10,603 bases of DNA from Candidatus Peribacterales bacterium (GCA_020059985.1 JAGVCI010000072.1:1-10603), one strand, 5' to 3'. Positions 1 to 8,202 are shown, numbered from the stretch's first letter. The notes: generated by a model not told the origin, from the letters alone. A program made the numbers and translations.

Positions 1-423
1 CTTGATCTCGATATCCACGCCGCTCGGGAGGCTCAAACTCTGGAGACTCTCGATGGTCTTGAACGTGGTCTCGGTCAGGTCGATCAAACGGCGGTGCGTG
101 CGCATCTCGTACTGATCGCGCGCATCCTTGTGCTTGAATGTGGACTTGTTGATCGTGAATTTGCGGATCTGTGTCGGTAACGGTGTCGGACCATGGACCA
201 CAGCACCGCTGCGCTGAGAGGTCTCGACGATCTTCGAAGCCGCTTCGTCGAGCACGACGTGATCAAAAGCGCTCAATCGAATGCGGATAGAGGCAACCTT
301 CGGGGCTTGGTCTTTCTTGGTAGTTTTTTTGGGTGATGGATCGAACTCTGCTCCCTCTGCTTTCTTCGCAGCCTTTGGAGCTGCTTCTTTTTTCTTCGAC
401 GGCTTCTTCGTAGGGGGAGTCAT
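1..423 (-). CDS. rpsJ: 30S ribosomal protein S10, 3' end cut by window edge
   Basis: S10 is a small-subunit ribosomal protein that also serves in NusB-dependent transcription antitermination in well-studied bacteria. All 141 visible codons are open. Residues about 43-141 follow the S10 family throughout: 'IRIRLSAFDH', 'GPTPLPTQIRKFTI', 'YEMRTHRRLIDL' and 'LPSGVDIEIK', which is where most S10 proteins end, so only the last residue or two and the stop are missing. The family is usually about 100 residues. Here an extra basic Lys/Ala/Pro-rich segment of about 42 residues precedes the core. ATG at 423 is the only plausible start, because no Met, GTG or TTG occurs between it and the core. The gene lies 58 bases after tuf on the same strand, the conserved str/S10 operon junction. 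No Shine-Dalgarno is visible; the 20 bases before ATG are almost all pyrimidines. The identification is secure. Confidence 0.95.
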   Translation of the reverse strand, partial: MTPPTKKPSKKKEAAPKAAKKAEGAEFDPSPKKTTKKDQAPKVASIRIRLSAFDHVVLDEAASKIVETSQRSGAVVHGPTPLPTQIRKFTINKSTFKHKDARDQYEMRTHRRLIDLTETTFKTIESLQSLSLPSGVDIEIK

Positions 424-449
424 AGGAACGAGTGGGAGAAAGAGCGAGA

Positions 450-475
450 TCGAGGGGGGAAAGATCCCCCCTCGA
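450..475 (-). other. Stem-loop between tuf and rpsJ
   Basis: A perfect 10-bp inverted repeat (arms 450-459 and 466-475, TCGAGGGGGG and its complement) encloses a 6-base loop. It sits 7 bases after the tuf stop and 27 bases before the rpsJ start. On the gene strand the stem is followed by CTCGCTCTTTCTC rather than a T-run, so it is not a standard intrinsic terminator. A role as an mRNA-processing site, 3'-end stabiliser of tuf mRNA or partial attenuator is inference. Confidence 0.6.
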
Positions 476-481
476 GTTACA

Positions 482-1660
<1,179 letters not shown>

Positions 1661-1699
1661 ACGAAGGGAGGGAAGAGAGAAAAACGTGCAAACTAAAAA

Positions 1700-1713
1700 G
1701 GAGGATAACCTCC
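1700..1713 (-). other. Leader stem-loop with U-run upstream of tuf
   Basis: On the tuf strand GGAGG, a TTAT loop and CCTCC form a 5-bp stem directly followed by TTTTT, 40 bases before the tuf ATG. The stem is short, and it would lie within about 25 bases of the inferred transcription start, too early for ordinary termination. It is more likely a 5'-terminal mRNA structure. The only good Shine-Dalgarno-like string near tuf, GGAGGT, is the 5' arm of this stem and has no start codon at a useful distance. Confidence 0.45.
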
Positions 1714-1725
1714 AGTAGCCGCGAA

Positions 1726-1755
1726 AGTCTAGGGGAGGGGGTGAAGGAGAGTCAA
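1726..1755 (-). promoter_or_regulatory. Probable sigma70-type promoter of tuf
   Basis: On the minus strand TTGACT (1750-1755) and TAGACT (1726-1731) are separated by 18 bases. They match five of six -35 positions and four of six -10 positions. Transcription would begin near 1719, giving a tuf leader of about 59 bases that begins with the GGAGG/CCTCC stem-loop. The arrangement fits tuf being first in its operon. The call rests on consensus matching only. Confidence 0.5.
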
Positions 1756-1926
1756 TAAATTCTCGACTAAAAGGCGGTTTCTTTTTGGGTGGAAGGGCGA
1801 GCAGGTAGTCGCGCATACCGGCTCGCGCGGGGTTTTGATTCCTCAAAGAGCCAAGATTCTTTCATTTGTGCCGTTTTTTGCTCACCGATACGCAATTCCT
1901 GCGACGGTCGTTCCACATAGATTACA

Positions 1927-2907
1927 ATGGATACCATGACGCAGAAGGAACGCATGCAGCTCTTCGTGAACGAAATGTGGCGATGGTTTGACGTGCATAA
2001 GCGCGCGCTTCCCTGGAGAGACCTCGTTGTTGCGGACCCTACCGAGCGCGCCTACCGCATTCTCGTCTCAGAAATGATGCTCCAGCAGACCCAGGTGGAG
2101 CGGGTTAAAGTTATTTTTAAGCGTTTTCTCGAACAATTTCCGACTCTTACCGATCTTGCCAGTGCCACCAATGCCGACGTGATCCTCGCGTGGCGTGGCA
2201 TGGGCTATAACAGCCGTGCACTTCGGCTGCGCGACGCCGCGCGGGCGATCGTGACGGAGCACCAGGGGACGTTCCCGACCGAGATGACAGATCTCCTCGC
2301 GATCAAAGGGATCGGGCACTACACAGCCGCAGCAGTCCGCAACTTCGCCTTCCATCTCCCGACTCCGTGCATCGATACGAATATTCGCCGGATCCTCCAC
2401 CGAACATTCGTGGGTCCAGAGTCCGCTGATGGCACTTGGGCGACGAATGATGCATCTCTTTTAGAGATCGCAGAGGAGGTTCTCGTCTACGCACTAAAGA
2501 AGGAGGGGAAGACGACCGCGGACTGGCACGCCGCGCTCATGGACTTTGGATCGATGATCCAAACGAAGAGGAGCCCCAAGTGGAACCTCTGTCCGTTGAC
2601 ACGGAAAAAGATCATGAAGACGACCGAGAAGAATTTTCCAGTGGCCTTCACTCCATCGAAGTCGCTCAAAAAAGAACCGGGGCGTCTCGTCGGTTCTACG
2701 TTCATTCCCAATCGCATCTTCCGTGGGAAAATTGTCGAGGAACTACGAGATGCAGAGAAGGGTCTCCTCCTCGACGAGATCGGGAGCAGAGTGTGCATCG
2801 ATTGGGATCCCGCTGAGCACCGTGCGTGGCTGACTCTGCTCACAGAGAAATTAATTGCCGATACGCTCCTCGAGCGTCGGCGCAATCGTTACGTTCTCGC
2901 ACAATAA
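1927..2907 (+). CDS. mutY: MutY-family A/G-specific adenine glycosylase lacking Fe-S ligands
   Basis: MutY removes adenine mispaired with 8-oxoguanine in base-excision repair. The 326-residue protein shows the HhH-GPD fold: 'ALPWRDL' near 27-33, 'SEMMLQQTQV' (48-57) with catalytic Glu49, 'GMGYNSRA' at 91-98, the helix-hairpin-helix 'LLAIKGIGHYTAAAV' near 123-137, and 'CIDTNIRRIL' with catalytic Asp150. The motif CX6CX2CX5C that binds the [4Fe-4S] cluster is degenerate: the aligned residues are Gln212, Trp219, Cys222 and Lys228, and only three cysteines occur in the whole protein. In place of the NUDIX-like 8-oxoG domain of E. coli MutY, residues about 264-324 look like a winged helix ('FRGKIVEELR', 'WLTLLTEKLI', 'RRRNRYVLA'); this is inference. 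The start could be ATG 1927 or 1936. No Shine-Dalgarno is visible. It is divergent from tuf, and a strong terminator follows. Substrate preference could differ from that of E. coli MutY. Confidence 0.88.
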   Translation: MDTMTQKERMQLFVNEMWRWFDVHKRALPWRDLVVADPTERAYRILVSEMMLQQTQVERVKVIFKRFLEQFPTLTDLASATNADVILAWRGMGYNSRALRLRDAARAIVTEHQGTFPTEMTDLLAIKGIGHYTAAAVRNFAFHLPTPCIDTNIRRILHRTFVGPESADGTWATNDASLLEIAEEVLVYALKKEGKTTADWHAALMDFGSMIQTKRSPKWNLCPLTRKKIMKTTEKNFPVAFTPSKSLKKEPGRLVGSTFIPNRIFRGKIVEELRDAEKGLLLDEIGSRVCIDWDPAEHRAWLTLLTEKLIADTLLERRRNRYVLAQ

Positions 2908-2930
2908 AAAGACGCCCAGTGAAGGGCGTC
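2906..2930 (-). terminator. Intrinsic terminator for the minus-strand surface-protein operon
   Basis: A 7-bp stem (GACGCCC at 2911-2917 with GGGCGTC at 2924-2930, 6-base loop) is followed on the minus strand by TTTTTATTG (T-run 2906-2910). It lies about 50 bases after the stop of the 872-residue protein. On the plus strand no T-run follows it, so it acts for leftward transcription only. Confidence 0.7.
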
Positions 2931-2940
2931 ATCATTCGTG

Positions 2941-2978
2941 CCGTAGCCGAGAGCACGTGCTCTCGGCTACGGTTTTTT
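2941..2978 (+). terminator. Strong intrinsic terminator of mutY (32-bp perfect palindrome)
   Basis: Bases 2941-2972 are a perfect palindrome with half-site CCGTAGCCGAGAGCAC. It can fold into a stem of about 14 bp with a tetraloop and is followed on the plus strand by TTTTTT (2973-2978). It lies 33 bases after the mutY stop. No T-run flanks it on the other strand, so it serves rightward transcription, and it ends 4 bases before the stop codon of the convergent gene. Confidence 0.85.
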
Positions 2979-2982
2979 CTCC

Positions 2983-5601
2983 TTATCCGGAGTAGGTCGT
3001 GGATTTCACGACGGTGTCTGGGTACTCGATCCAGCGGAAATGCCACGAGGCGATGTCTCTATCAACCCAGGAAATATGGCTTGCTGATGTGGAAAACCCT
3101 GCATTGAATATTTCCGTAAACTTCTGCAGAGAGACCTGCAGTGTGCTCGGGGCGTTCGTTGGAGAAATATTGGTATCCACGACATTCGCGCTAATGACGA
3201 AGGTTTGATTGGATGCGGGGTTGATCGCCGTGTCGACCCCAGAACTGAGGAGCGGGGAACACGAAATGAAGAAATTTCCAGAGATAACACTGTCGATGTA
3301 AGGAGCGCCGTTCGGGTAGAGCGGAGCGCAGCGAGCGAGCGTGGTCGTGTCCGCTTTATTTGCGAAGGTGAACGACTGCGCATTGATGGCGACGTTCGTC
3401 GCGTTCACGTTGAAGATGACGCCGGAGAGCATCACTTTATTCAGTCCGTTATTTGCGTTGTCATTCGGGGAAGCAGAGAAGCGGAATTGTCCGATGGATG
3501 AGAGACCGATCGGTACTCCACTGCCGTCGGCATCGGGGCTCGCATTGATGATCGAGGAAATTTTTGCGAGGACAGAGACGTGATCGGGACCCACGATCAA
3601 TTTGTTCTGAGCCGCGACGCTCGTTCCGATGAAAACTTCTCCCTCGATATTTGCGTCACCGTCATTGGCGATGAGCGCAACAGAAGAAATATCTCCGCGA
3701 GCGCGTACTGCACCGCGACCCGTGGTGTTATCCGAAATTGCGGTGCTCTGCACCAGGATCTTCATGGGGTTCCCCGTTGTGCCGCCTGCGGTATCACTCT
3801 TCATTCGTGGGCGAACGAGAATGTCGATCTCTTGGTCCTCAGGCACCACCAACTGTCGGTTATCCATGTTGGCACAGAATGTGCGGACCATCTCATTATT
3901 CACTGTTGTAGGCACCTGATCGCTTCCGCACCCAGCGATGGTTGCGGTCGCAAACGGCTGCGGATCTCCTTCACGGTAGAGTTCCAGTCGATCGATGGGT
4001 GTGCTCTTAAACGGAATAGTCACGCTCAGCTGTAGATCCGTCACGTCGATGTCTTCGTGCCACGCAAGCATCTGCAGTCGGATCGCTGTCTCGCCGAGCG
4101 CGCCACCGAGGAACTGACGGTTTCGGACGGGAGTGGCATCCTGTACGACAGAGAGACTTCCGTTCGAGACGAAGTTCCAAACCATGGAAGGAAGAGTCGT
4201 CACGGAAATCCTACAACTGTCCGCATCGCACGTGCCGTTCGTTTCTATCCCCGTAAGTGCATCTTCACCCTCTGCTGCGAGATAATTCTCTGCGGAGACA
4301 TCAAACTGCAGCTGGAGCATTTCACTGGCGAAACTGCTCGCGACGTCTGCACGCACCTCGAAGGACACTTCTTCATCCTCTCCTATATCAAACCCGCCAC
4401 CCGCGAGATTGCTGAATGTCACACGTCCACTTGCGGCCGCTCTTCCGCTTTCGAGAATGGTTTCTACCTCTCCATCATCATTGGTATCGACGAGGAGCGT
4501 GTAATTAAAGGCGTTCACGAGGGAACCTGCGAGCGCGCTAAAACTCGCACGAGTGAGGACAACATCGCCGTTCTCTGCGCGCGCCTGGAAGCGCAGCAGT
4601 GTGATTCCCTTCTGATTTTTCACGGCAGTATTACTCGTTCCTGTCGATTTGACTGCGACAGAGAGCGTGACGTCATCACCTTCACTGCCACCACCGACCA
4701 GTTCTGGGATGAGGACCGAGCACTCGCTGGGACTTCCTTCACACGACCAACCGTCTTCTCTGTCACACACGGCATTGCATCCATCTTCCGTGAAGAGATT
4801 GCCGTCGTCGCATTCCTCATCAAATTCTTTCACGTTGTTTCCGCACTCAGAAACTTCCTGGATACAGAACTCGCTACACCCGTCACCGTCCGTGCGGTTT
4901 CCATCATCGCATTGTTCGAAGATTCCTTCGACCTCGCTATTTCCCCAGAGATCCATCACGCAGAGTCCGTAACATACTTCTAGACATTCCTGACCAGGTC
5001 GGCAGTCCGGGGGAGTATTACAGACGCCGTACTCTGTCGTGCACGCCTCGGTCGGGAGACATTCACTCGTGGAGGCACAGGCGACTTCCACTTTTTCGAC
5101 GCCACTTCCACATGTAAATTTCAGATCCACTTCACTCATCACATAGTACGTTCGTCCGCGGATGAACTCGGTGATGCGACCATTCCGCGTGATCAGATCC
5201 TCGTACGCCTGTTGGGTATCTGCATCCACCGCATTCAGCTCACCATCAGAAATGAAGAAGCGACCATCGAATGGCGGTTCATTTCCGGTGTACTCGTAGA
5301 TCCAGAAGCGTGTGAAGTCATCATTCTCCAGATTGAGTCCCAACACATCGAACGTTCCCGTATTTCCACAACTCACAATGTTGTGTTCATCTGCTGTGAT
5401 GATCACTCCTGCTTCCGCGCGCTCCTTCGTGTGAATATTCACATCGATGCCGACAGCCTGACCTGCGAGGGTACTTCCTGGGAGTCCCGGAATTGGTGGG
5501 TGAGCAGAGGTTTCGGGCTGCAGCCACGCCGCGGCAACGGCGAGTACAGCAAGAACGCCGACACTCAGGAGTAACGGCTTCTGTTTCAGGAGATCATGCA
5601 T
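2983..5601 (-). CDS. Secreted surface protein with Cys-rich (Myxococcus-type) repeats
   Basis: This 872-residue protein is not recognised as a named family over its length. It begins 'MHDLLKQKPLLLSVGVLAVLAV', a typical signal peptide or signal anchor (hydrophobic about 10-26, possible cleavage near Ala33). Residues about 164-294 are Cys-rich and contain two copies of the pattern CDDGNxxxxDGCxxxC (from 231 and 264), with 'ECGNN' at 252-256, matching the Myxococcus cysteine-rich repeat known from extracellular proteins. A Ca-loop-like 'DTNDDGEVE' lies at 372-380. The C-terminal 500 residues are Ser/Thr/Asn-rich, predicted beta-rich, with few cysteines and no C-terminal membrane anchor or LPXTG sorting signal. 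Start ATG 5601 is supported by the signal peptide. The gene follows the 275-residue membrane-protein gene after 65 bases with no terminator, so co-transcription is likely. An extracellular structural or adhesive role is inference. Confidence 0.8.
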   Translation of the reverse strand: MHDLLKQKPLLLSVGVLAVLAVAAAWLQPETSAHPPIPGLPGSTLAGQAVGIDVNIHTKERAEAGVIITADEHNIVSCGNTGTFDVLGLNLENDDFTRFWIYEYTGNEPPFDGRFFISDGELNAVDADTQQAYEDLITRNGRITEFIRGRTYYVMSEVDLKFTCGSGVEKVEVACASTSECLPTEACTTEYGVCNTPPDCRPGQECLEVCYGLCVMDLWGNSEVEGIFEQCDDGNRTDGDGCSEFCIQEVSECGNNVKEFDEECDDGNLFTEDGCNAVCDREDGWSCEGSPSECSVLIPELVGGGSEGDDVTLSVAVKSTGTSNTAVKNQKGITLLRFQARAENGDVVLTRASFSALAGSLVNAFNYTLLVDTNDDGEVETILESGRAAASGRVTFSNLAGGGFDIGEDEEVSFEVRADVASSFASEMLQLQFDVSAENYLAAEGEDALTGIETNGTCDADSCRISVTTLPSMVWNFVSNGSLSVVQDATPVRNRQFLGGALGETAIRLQMLAWHEDIDVTDLQLSVTIPFKSTPIDRLELYREGDPQPFATATIAGCGSDQVPTTVNNEMVRTFCANMDNRQLVVPEDQEIDILVRPRMKSDTAGGTTGNPMKILVQSTAISDNTTGRGAVRARGDISSVALIANDGDANIEGEVFIGTSVAAQNKLIVGPDHVSVLAKISSIINASPDADGSGVPIGLSSIGQFRFSASPNDNANNGLNKVMLSGVIFNVNATNVAINAQSFTFANKADTTTLARCAPLYPNGAPYIDSVISGNFFISCSPLLSSGVDTAINPASNQTFVISANVVDTNISPTNAPSTLQVSLQKFTEIFNAGFSTSASHISWVDRDIASWHFRWIEYPDTVVKSTTYSG

Positions 5602-5604
5602 GAG

Positions 5605-5640
5605 GAATGAGGGGATATTAAAGTCAACCCTACCTCATTC
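5605..5640. repeat. 8-bp inverted repeat upstream of the 872-residue gene
   Basis: GAATGAGG (5605-5612) and its complement CCTCATTC (5633-5640) are spaced by 20 bases in the short gap before the start codon at 5601. It could be an operator or a leader stem-loop; the length allows chance. Confidence 0.3.
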
Positions 5641-5666
5641 AGATCGGGAGCGCGTATTGAGAATCC

Positions 5667-6494
5667 TTACGATTGTGGTGATGTATTCTCGCGAGGAGGC
5701 AGCGTGTGATCGAGCTCGATGCTCTCGGCCGGAGTCACAACGTGAGTGTCTTCCTGCTTCAGAGATTCCTGATGGGACCCAGGCTGCAGCGTGACGTCCT
5801 CCGCTTTCATATTCGCGAGTGCAGATTCCAATCGTTCGGACTGAGACTGCGCAGCCTGCAACTCCGGTGCCTGTTGCAGTACGGCTTCTGCTTCAGCCTT
5901 GTGTACTTGTTTGAGCGTCGTACTTCCTTTTCTCATATACCAGAATGCCATTCCGATTCCGACGAAGGCGACGATGACGATTCCTCCAAGACGAAGGATA
6001 TTGAATCCAAAGAAGGAACTCGCGGCGTGCAATGTTTCCTCAGGAATTTCCTCCGCAATTGTTGCCTCGGGTGTTGCCTCGATCGTTTCCTCGACCGGCT
6101 CGTCGATCACTTCCGGTTCAGTCTCATCCGTCGTCGTATCCTCGATCAGTGGCTCCTCCGTTTCCTCCGTCGTTTGCTCCGGGACCGGGATCTCCACGGG
6201 CTTTCCATTGCGGTAGAGCGTGCGCTTGGCCGGAGTTGTTCCCTGTGTTTGCGTTGTGGTCGTCGTAGCAGAACTCTCTCCAGTGTTTGGATTCTCCGGG
6301 ATAGTTTCCTCCCCTGCATTCACTTCCGTGTCGGCATCGGCTCCCGTCCCAGCCGAAAGATCGAAGACTTCGTCCGGTCGAAGGTATGCAGACATCGCAA
6401 CTAAATCGACACCCACCAGCGATCCAACCTCTTGGGAGAGGAAGGCGACTGCGAGGAGTGCGAAGGCGGATGCAGAGATATTTTTGAGTGTCAT
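5667..6494 (-). CDS. Single-pass membrane protein with Thr/Glu-rich extracellular stalk
   Basis: The 275-residue product has no recognised family. Visible parts in order: an N-terminal signal sequence (hydrophobic about 8-19), a low-complexity acidic region at about 45-155 rich in Thr, Glu and Pro ('TTTTTQTQGTTP', 'EETEEPLIEDTTTDETEPEV'), a hydrophobic membrane segment at about 168-185, the positive stop 'YMRKG' at 186-190, and a Gln/Glu-rich tail of about 85 residues that would be cytoplasmic. The topology, inferred by the positive-inside rule, is stalk outside and tail inside. Start ATG 6494 is supported by the signal sequence and by a good promoter whose expected transcript starts about 14 bases upstream. 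It is the first gene of a likely operon with the 872-residue secreted protein, so it may anchor or help display that protein; this is inference. Confidence 0.75.
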   Translation of the reverse strand: MTLKNISASAFALLAVAFLSQEVGSLVGVDLVAMSAYLRPDEVFDLSAGTGADADTEVNAGEETIPENPNTGESSATTTTTQTQGTTPAKRTLYRNGKPVEIPVPEQTTEETEEPLIEDTTTDETEPEVIDEPVEETIEATPEATIAEEIPEETLHAASSFFGFNILRLGGIVIVAFVGIGMAFWYMRKGSTTLKQVHKAEAEAVLQQAPELQAAQSQSERLESALANMKAEDVTLQPGSHQESLKQEDTHVVTPAESIELDHTLPPRENTSPQS

Positions 6495-6514
6495 GTTTGT
6501 TGATGAATCTCTCT

Positions 6515-6543
6515 ATTCTACCAAAAAATTGGCATTCTGACAA
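6515..6543 (-). promoter_or_regulatory. Sigma70-type promoter of the surface-protein operon
   Basis: On the minus strand TTGTCA (6538-6543) and TAGAAT (6515-6520) are separated by exactly 17 bases, matching five of six positions in each box. The expected start near 6508 gives a leader of only about 14 bases before ATG 6494. It sits just downstream of the rny terminator, as expected for an independent unit. Confidence 0.7.
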
Positions 6544-6559
6544 TCATCTGCAAGTAACG

Positions 6560-6609
6560 AAAAAGAGGCTGTAGAGGTCGAATTTCTCGACGTACAGCCT
6601 CCTTTTTTT
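6560..6609. terminator. Bidirectional intrinsic terminator after rny
   Basis: A long stem-loop has outer arms GAGGCTGTA (6565-6573) and TACAGCCTC (6593-6601), and inner arms GTCGA (6577-6581) and TCGAC (6587-6591), with a small asymmetric interior loop. T-runs flank it on both strands: five on the minus strand (6560-6564 read leftward) and seven on the plus strand (6603-6609). It ends rny transcription 13 bases or so after the stop codon and insulates the surface-protein operon promoter. Confidence 0.85.
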
Positions 6610-6613
6610 AAAC

Positions 6614-8170
6614 CTATTTTGCAGCCTCTTCGATTCGTCGTTCTCGGATCACATTTACTTTGATCACTCCTGGGTACGTCAGTTCCTCTTCGATCTTCTT
6701 CGCGATATTTTTGGCCATCTCCTCCTGGCCCAGGTCGTCGATCTTCTTTGTGTCGACGTACACACGGATCTCGCGTCCTGCGGAGATCGCGAATGCGCGG
6801 TCCACTCCTTGGAAGCCCTTCGCAATTTCCTCGAGTTCCTTCAAGCGCTTCAGGTATGCCTCGAACGATTCTCGGCGAGCACCAGGGCGAGCACCGGACA
6901 CAGCATCTGCTGCCGCGACGATGAAGGCCTCGGGAGACGCGATCGGAATATCTTCGTGGTGCGCGGCGACACAGTGGATGACTTCCGGTCGCACTTTGAA
7001 CCGCTTACAGATTTCCACTCCGATCTCGACGTGTGTGCCGGCCACTTCGTGGTCGAGCGCTTTGCCGAGGTCATGGAGGAGACATCCTTCCACGACAATC
7101 GAAGGATCAGCACCGATCTCTTCGGCCATCATGCGACCGAGGTGCGCCATCTCGATGGAGTGCTTTAAGATGTTCTGTCCGTAACTAGTGCGGAAGCGGA
7201 GGCGTCCGATGATCTTCAAGAGATCTTGCGGGTAGCCCGTGATACCGAGCTCTTCGACTGCGCGCTTTCCGAACTCGAGCATCATCTTGCTTACTTCTTT
7301 CTTCACTTTCTCCACGACCTCTTCGATGCGCGCCGGTTGGATGCGTCCATCCTTCACGAGTTTCTCCATGGAGAGCTTCGCGACGTAGCGACGTGCGAGA
7401 TCGTAGCCCGAGATGATGATGGCGCCGGGAGTGTCATCGATGATGATGTCGACACCTGTCGCATTCTCGAAGGCGATGATGTTACGGCCCTCCTTTCCGA
7501 TGATCTTTCCTTTCACGTCATCGGATGGGAGCTGCACTATGGTCGCAGTGGACTCCGTCGAGACCTCGGAGGCGTAGCGCTGCATGGCTTCCGAGAGGAG
7601 ATTTTTGGCCTTCTCTTCGTACTCGTTTTCGATGTCCTGCTTCAAGAACTTCACTTGCTTGGCGTAGTACTCACTGAACTCTGTTTTGAGCTCTTGCCAA
7701 AGTTGCTCCTTCGCCTCTGCTTCGGAGAGCTTCGAAATTTCTTCGAGAGCTTTGCGATGCTTCGCAGCTCCATCGGAGAGCTCTGTCTTCAGCGCATCGA
7801 TATCTTCCTGTTTCTTTGCGAGTGTCTGACGCTGTCTCTCGATGTCTTTCGTTTTCTCTTCGAGAGATTTTTCTTTCTCCTCCAGTCGTACTTCCTCTCG
7901 CTCAATTTTTCCTTCCATTTCGTTCACCTGCACTTTGGCCTCACTCAAGATCTCACGAGCTTGCGCGCGCGCCTCGAACTCGGCGGCCTTCGCCTTGCTC
8001 TCCATTTCCGCGAGGCGAGAATCCATTTTTTGGAGTTCCTTTTCCTTCGCGTTAATTTCGTTCTGGAGAGAAGAGCTGATGCGCTTCCCCTGTGAAAACC
8101 AAAACCAACCAGCGAGCAGTCCGAGTAAAACCCCGCCTAGGAGGGCGAGAAAGACAATGATGTATTCCAT
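6614..8170 (-). CDS. rny: Ribonuclease Y
   Basis: RNase Y is a membrane-anchored endoribonuclease that initiates mRNA decay in many bacteria lacking RNase E. The 518-residue protein has the family's usual length (about 520) and full order: an N-terminal membrane helix at 3-24 ('IIVFLALLGGVLLGLLAGWF'), a long charged coiled coil at about 30-190, a KH RNA-binding domain from about 210 with the GxxG loop GKEG at 225-228 in 'GKIIGKEGRNI', and an HD domain with 'LKHSIEMAHL' (335-344), the metal-binding His366-Asp367 in 'HDLGKALDHE' and 'AAHHEDIP' at 402-409. The C-terminal 'RAFAISAGREIRVYV' and 'YPGVIKVNVIRERR' are also typical. No key residue is missing. The start is fixed by the membrane helix. 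There is no Shine-Dalgarno before ATG 8170, and an imperfect stem-loop lies in the leader. It is a monocistronic unit ended by the bidirectional terminator. The identification is secure. Confidence 0.96.
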   Translation of the reverse strand: MEYIIVFLALLGGVLLGLLAGWFWFSQGKRISSSLQNEINAKEKELQKMDSRLAEMESKAKAAEFEARAQAREILSEAKVQVNEMEGKIEREEVRLEEKEKSLEEKTKDIERQRQTLAKKQEDIDALKTELSDGAAKHRKALEEISKLSEAEAKEQLWQELKTEFSEYYAKQVKFLKQDIENEYEEKAKNLLSEAMQRYASEVSTESTATIVQLPSDDVKGKIIGKEGRNIIAFENATGVDIIIDDTPGAIIISGYDLARRYVAKLSMEKLVKDGRIQPARIEEVVEKVKKEVSKMMLEFGKRAVEELGITGYPQDLLKIIGRLRFRTSYGQNILKHSIEMAHLGRMMAEEIGADPSIVVEGCLLHDLGKALDHEVAGTHVEIGVEICKRFKVRPEVIHCVAAHHEDIPIASPEAFIVAAADAVSGARPGARRESFEAYLKRLKELEEIAKGFQGVDRAFAISAGREIRVYVDTKKIDDLGQEEMAKNIAKKIEEELTYPGVIKVNVIRERRIEEAAK

Positions 8171-8181
8171 GTGAGTAAAGG

Positions 8182-8202
8182 GCAGAGGATAAAACCTTCT
8201 GC
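8182..8202 (-). other. Imperfect stem-loop in the rny leader
   Basis: On the minus strand GCAGAAGG and CCTCTGC pair over seven bases with one bulged A around the loop TTTTAT, 11 bases upstream of the rny start codon. Its position could affect rny translation or mRNA stability. RNase Y autoregulation through its leader is only a possibility. Confidence 0.35.

Noticed and set aside
1661..1846. N-terminal extension of EF-Tu from ATG 1846
   Set aside because: The added 62 residues have no EF-Tu similarity and span the candidate promoter and leader stem-loop; ATG 1660 gives the family length.
1661..1926. tRNA or other structured RNA between tuf and mutY
   Set aside because: No T-arm consensus, acceptor pairing or other known RNA signature could be found on either strand.
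1900..1928. TACAAT at 1923-1928 as a -10 box giving a leaderless mutY transcript
   Set aside because: The -10 match is good and would start transcription near ATG 1936, but no reasonable -35 lies at 16-18 bases; too weak to annotate.
1767..1955. 62-codon minus-strand ORF across the tuf/mutY spacer
   Set aside because: It overlaps the mutY start on the opposite strand and has no recognisable product or translation signal.
5599..5627. TTGACT at 5622-5627 as a promoter for the 872-residue gene
   Set aside because: No -10 is found at the right distance; the expected position falls on the start codon.
2983..6494. LPXTG or similar cell-wall sorting signals in the two surface proteins
   Set aside because: Neither C-terminus has a sorting motif followed by a hydrophobic stretch and positive tail.
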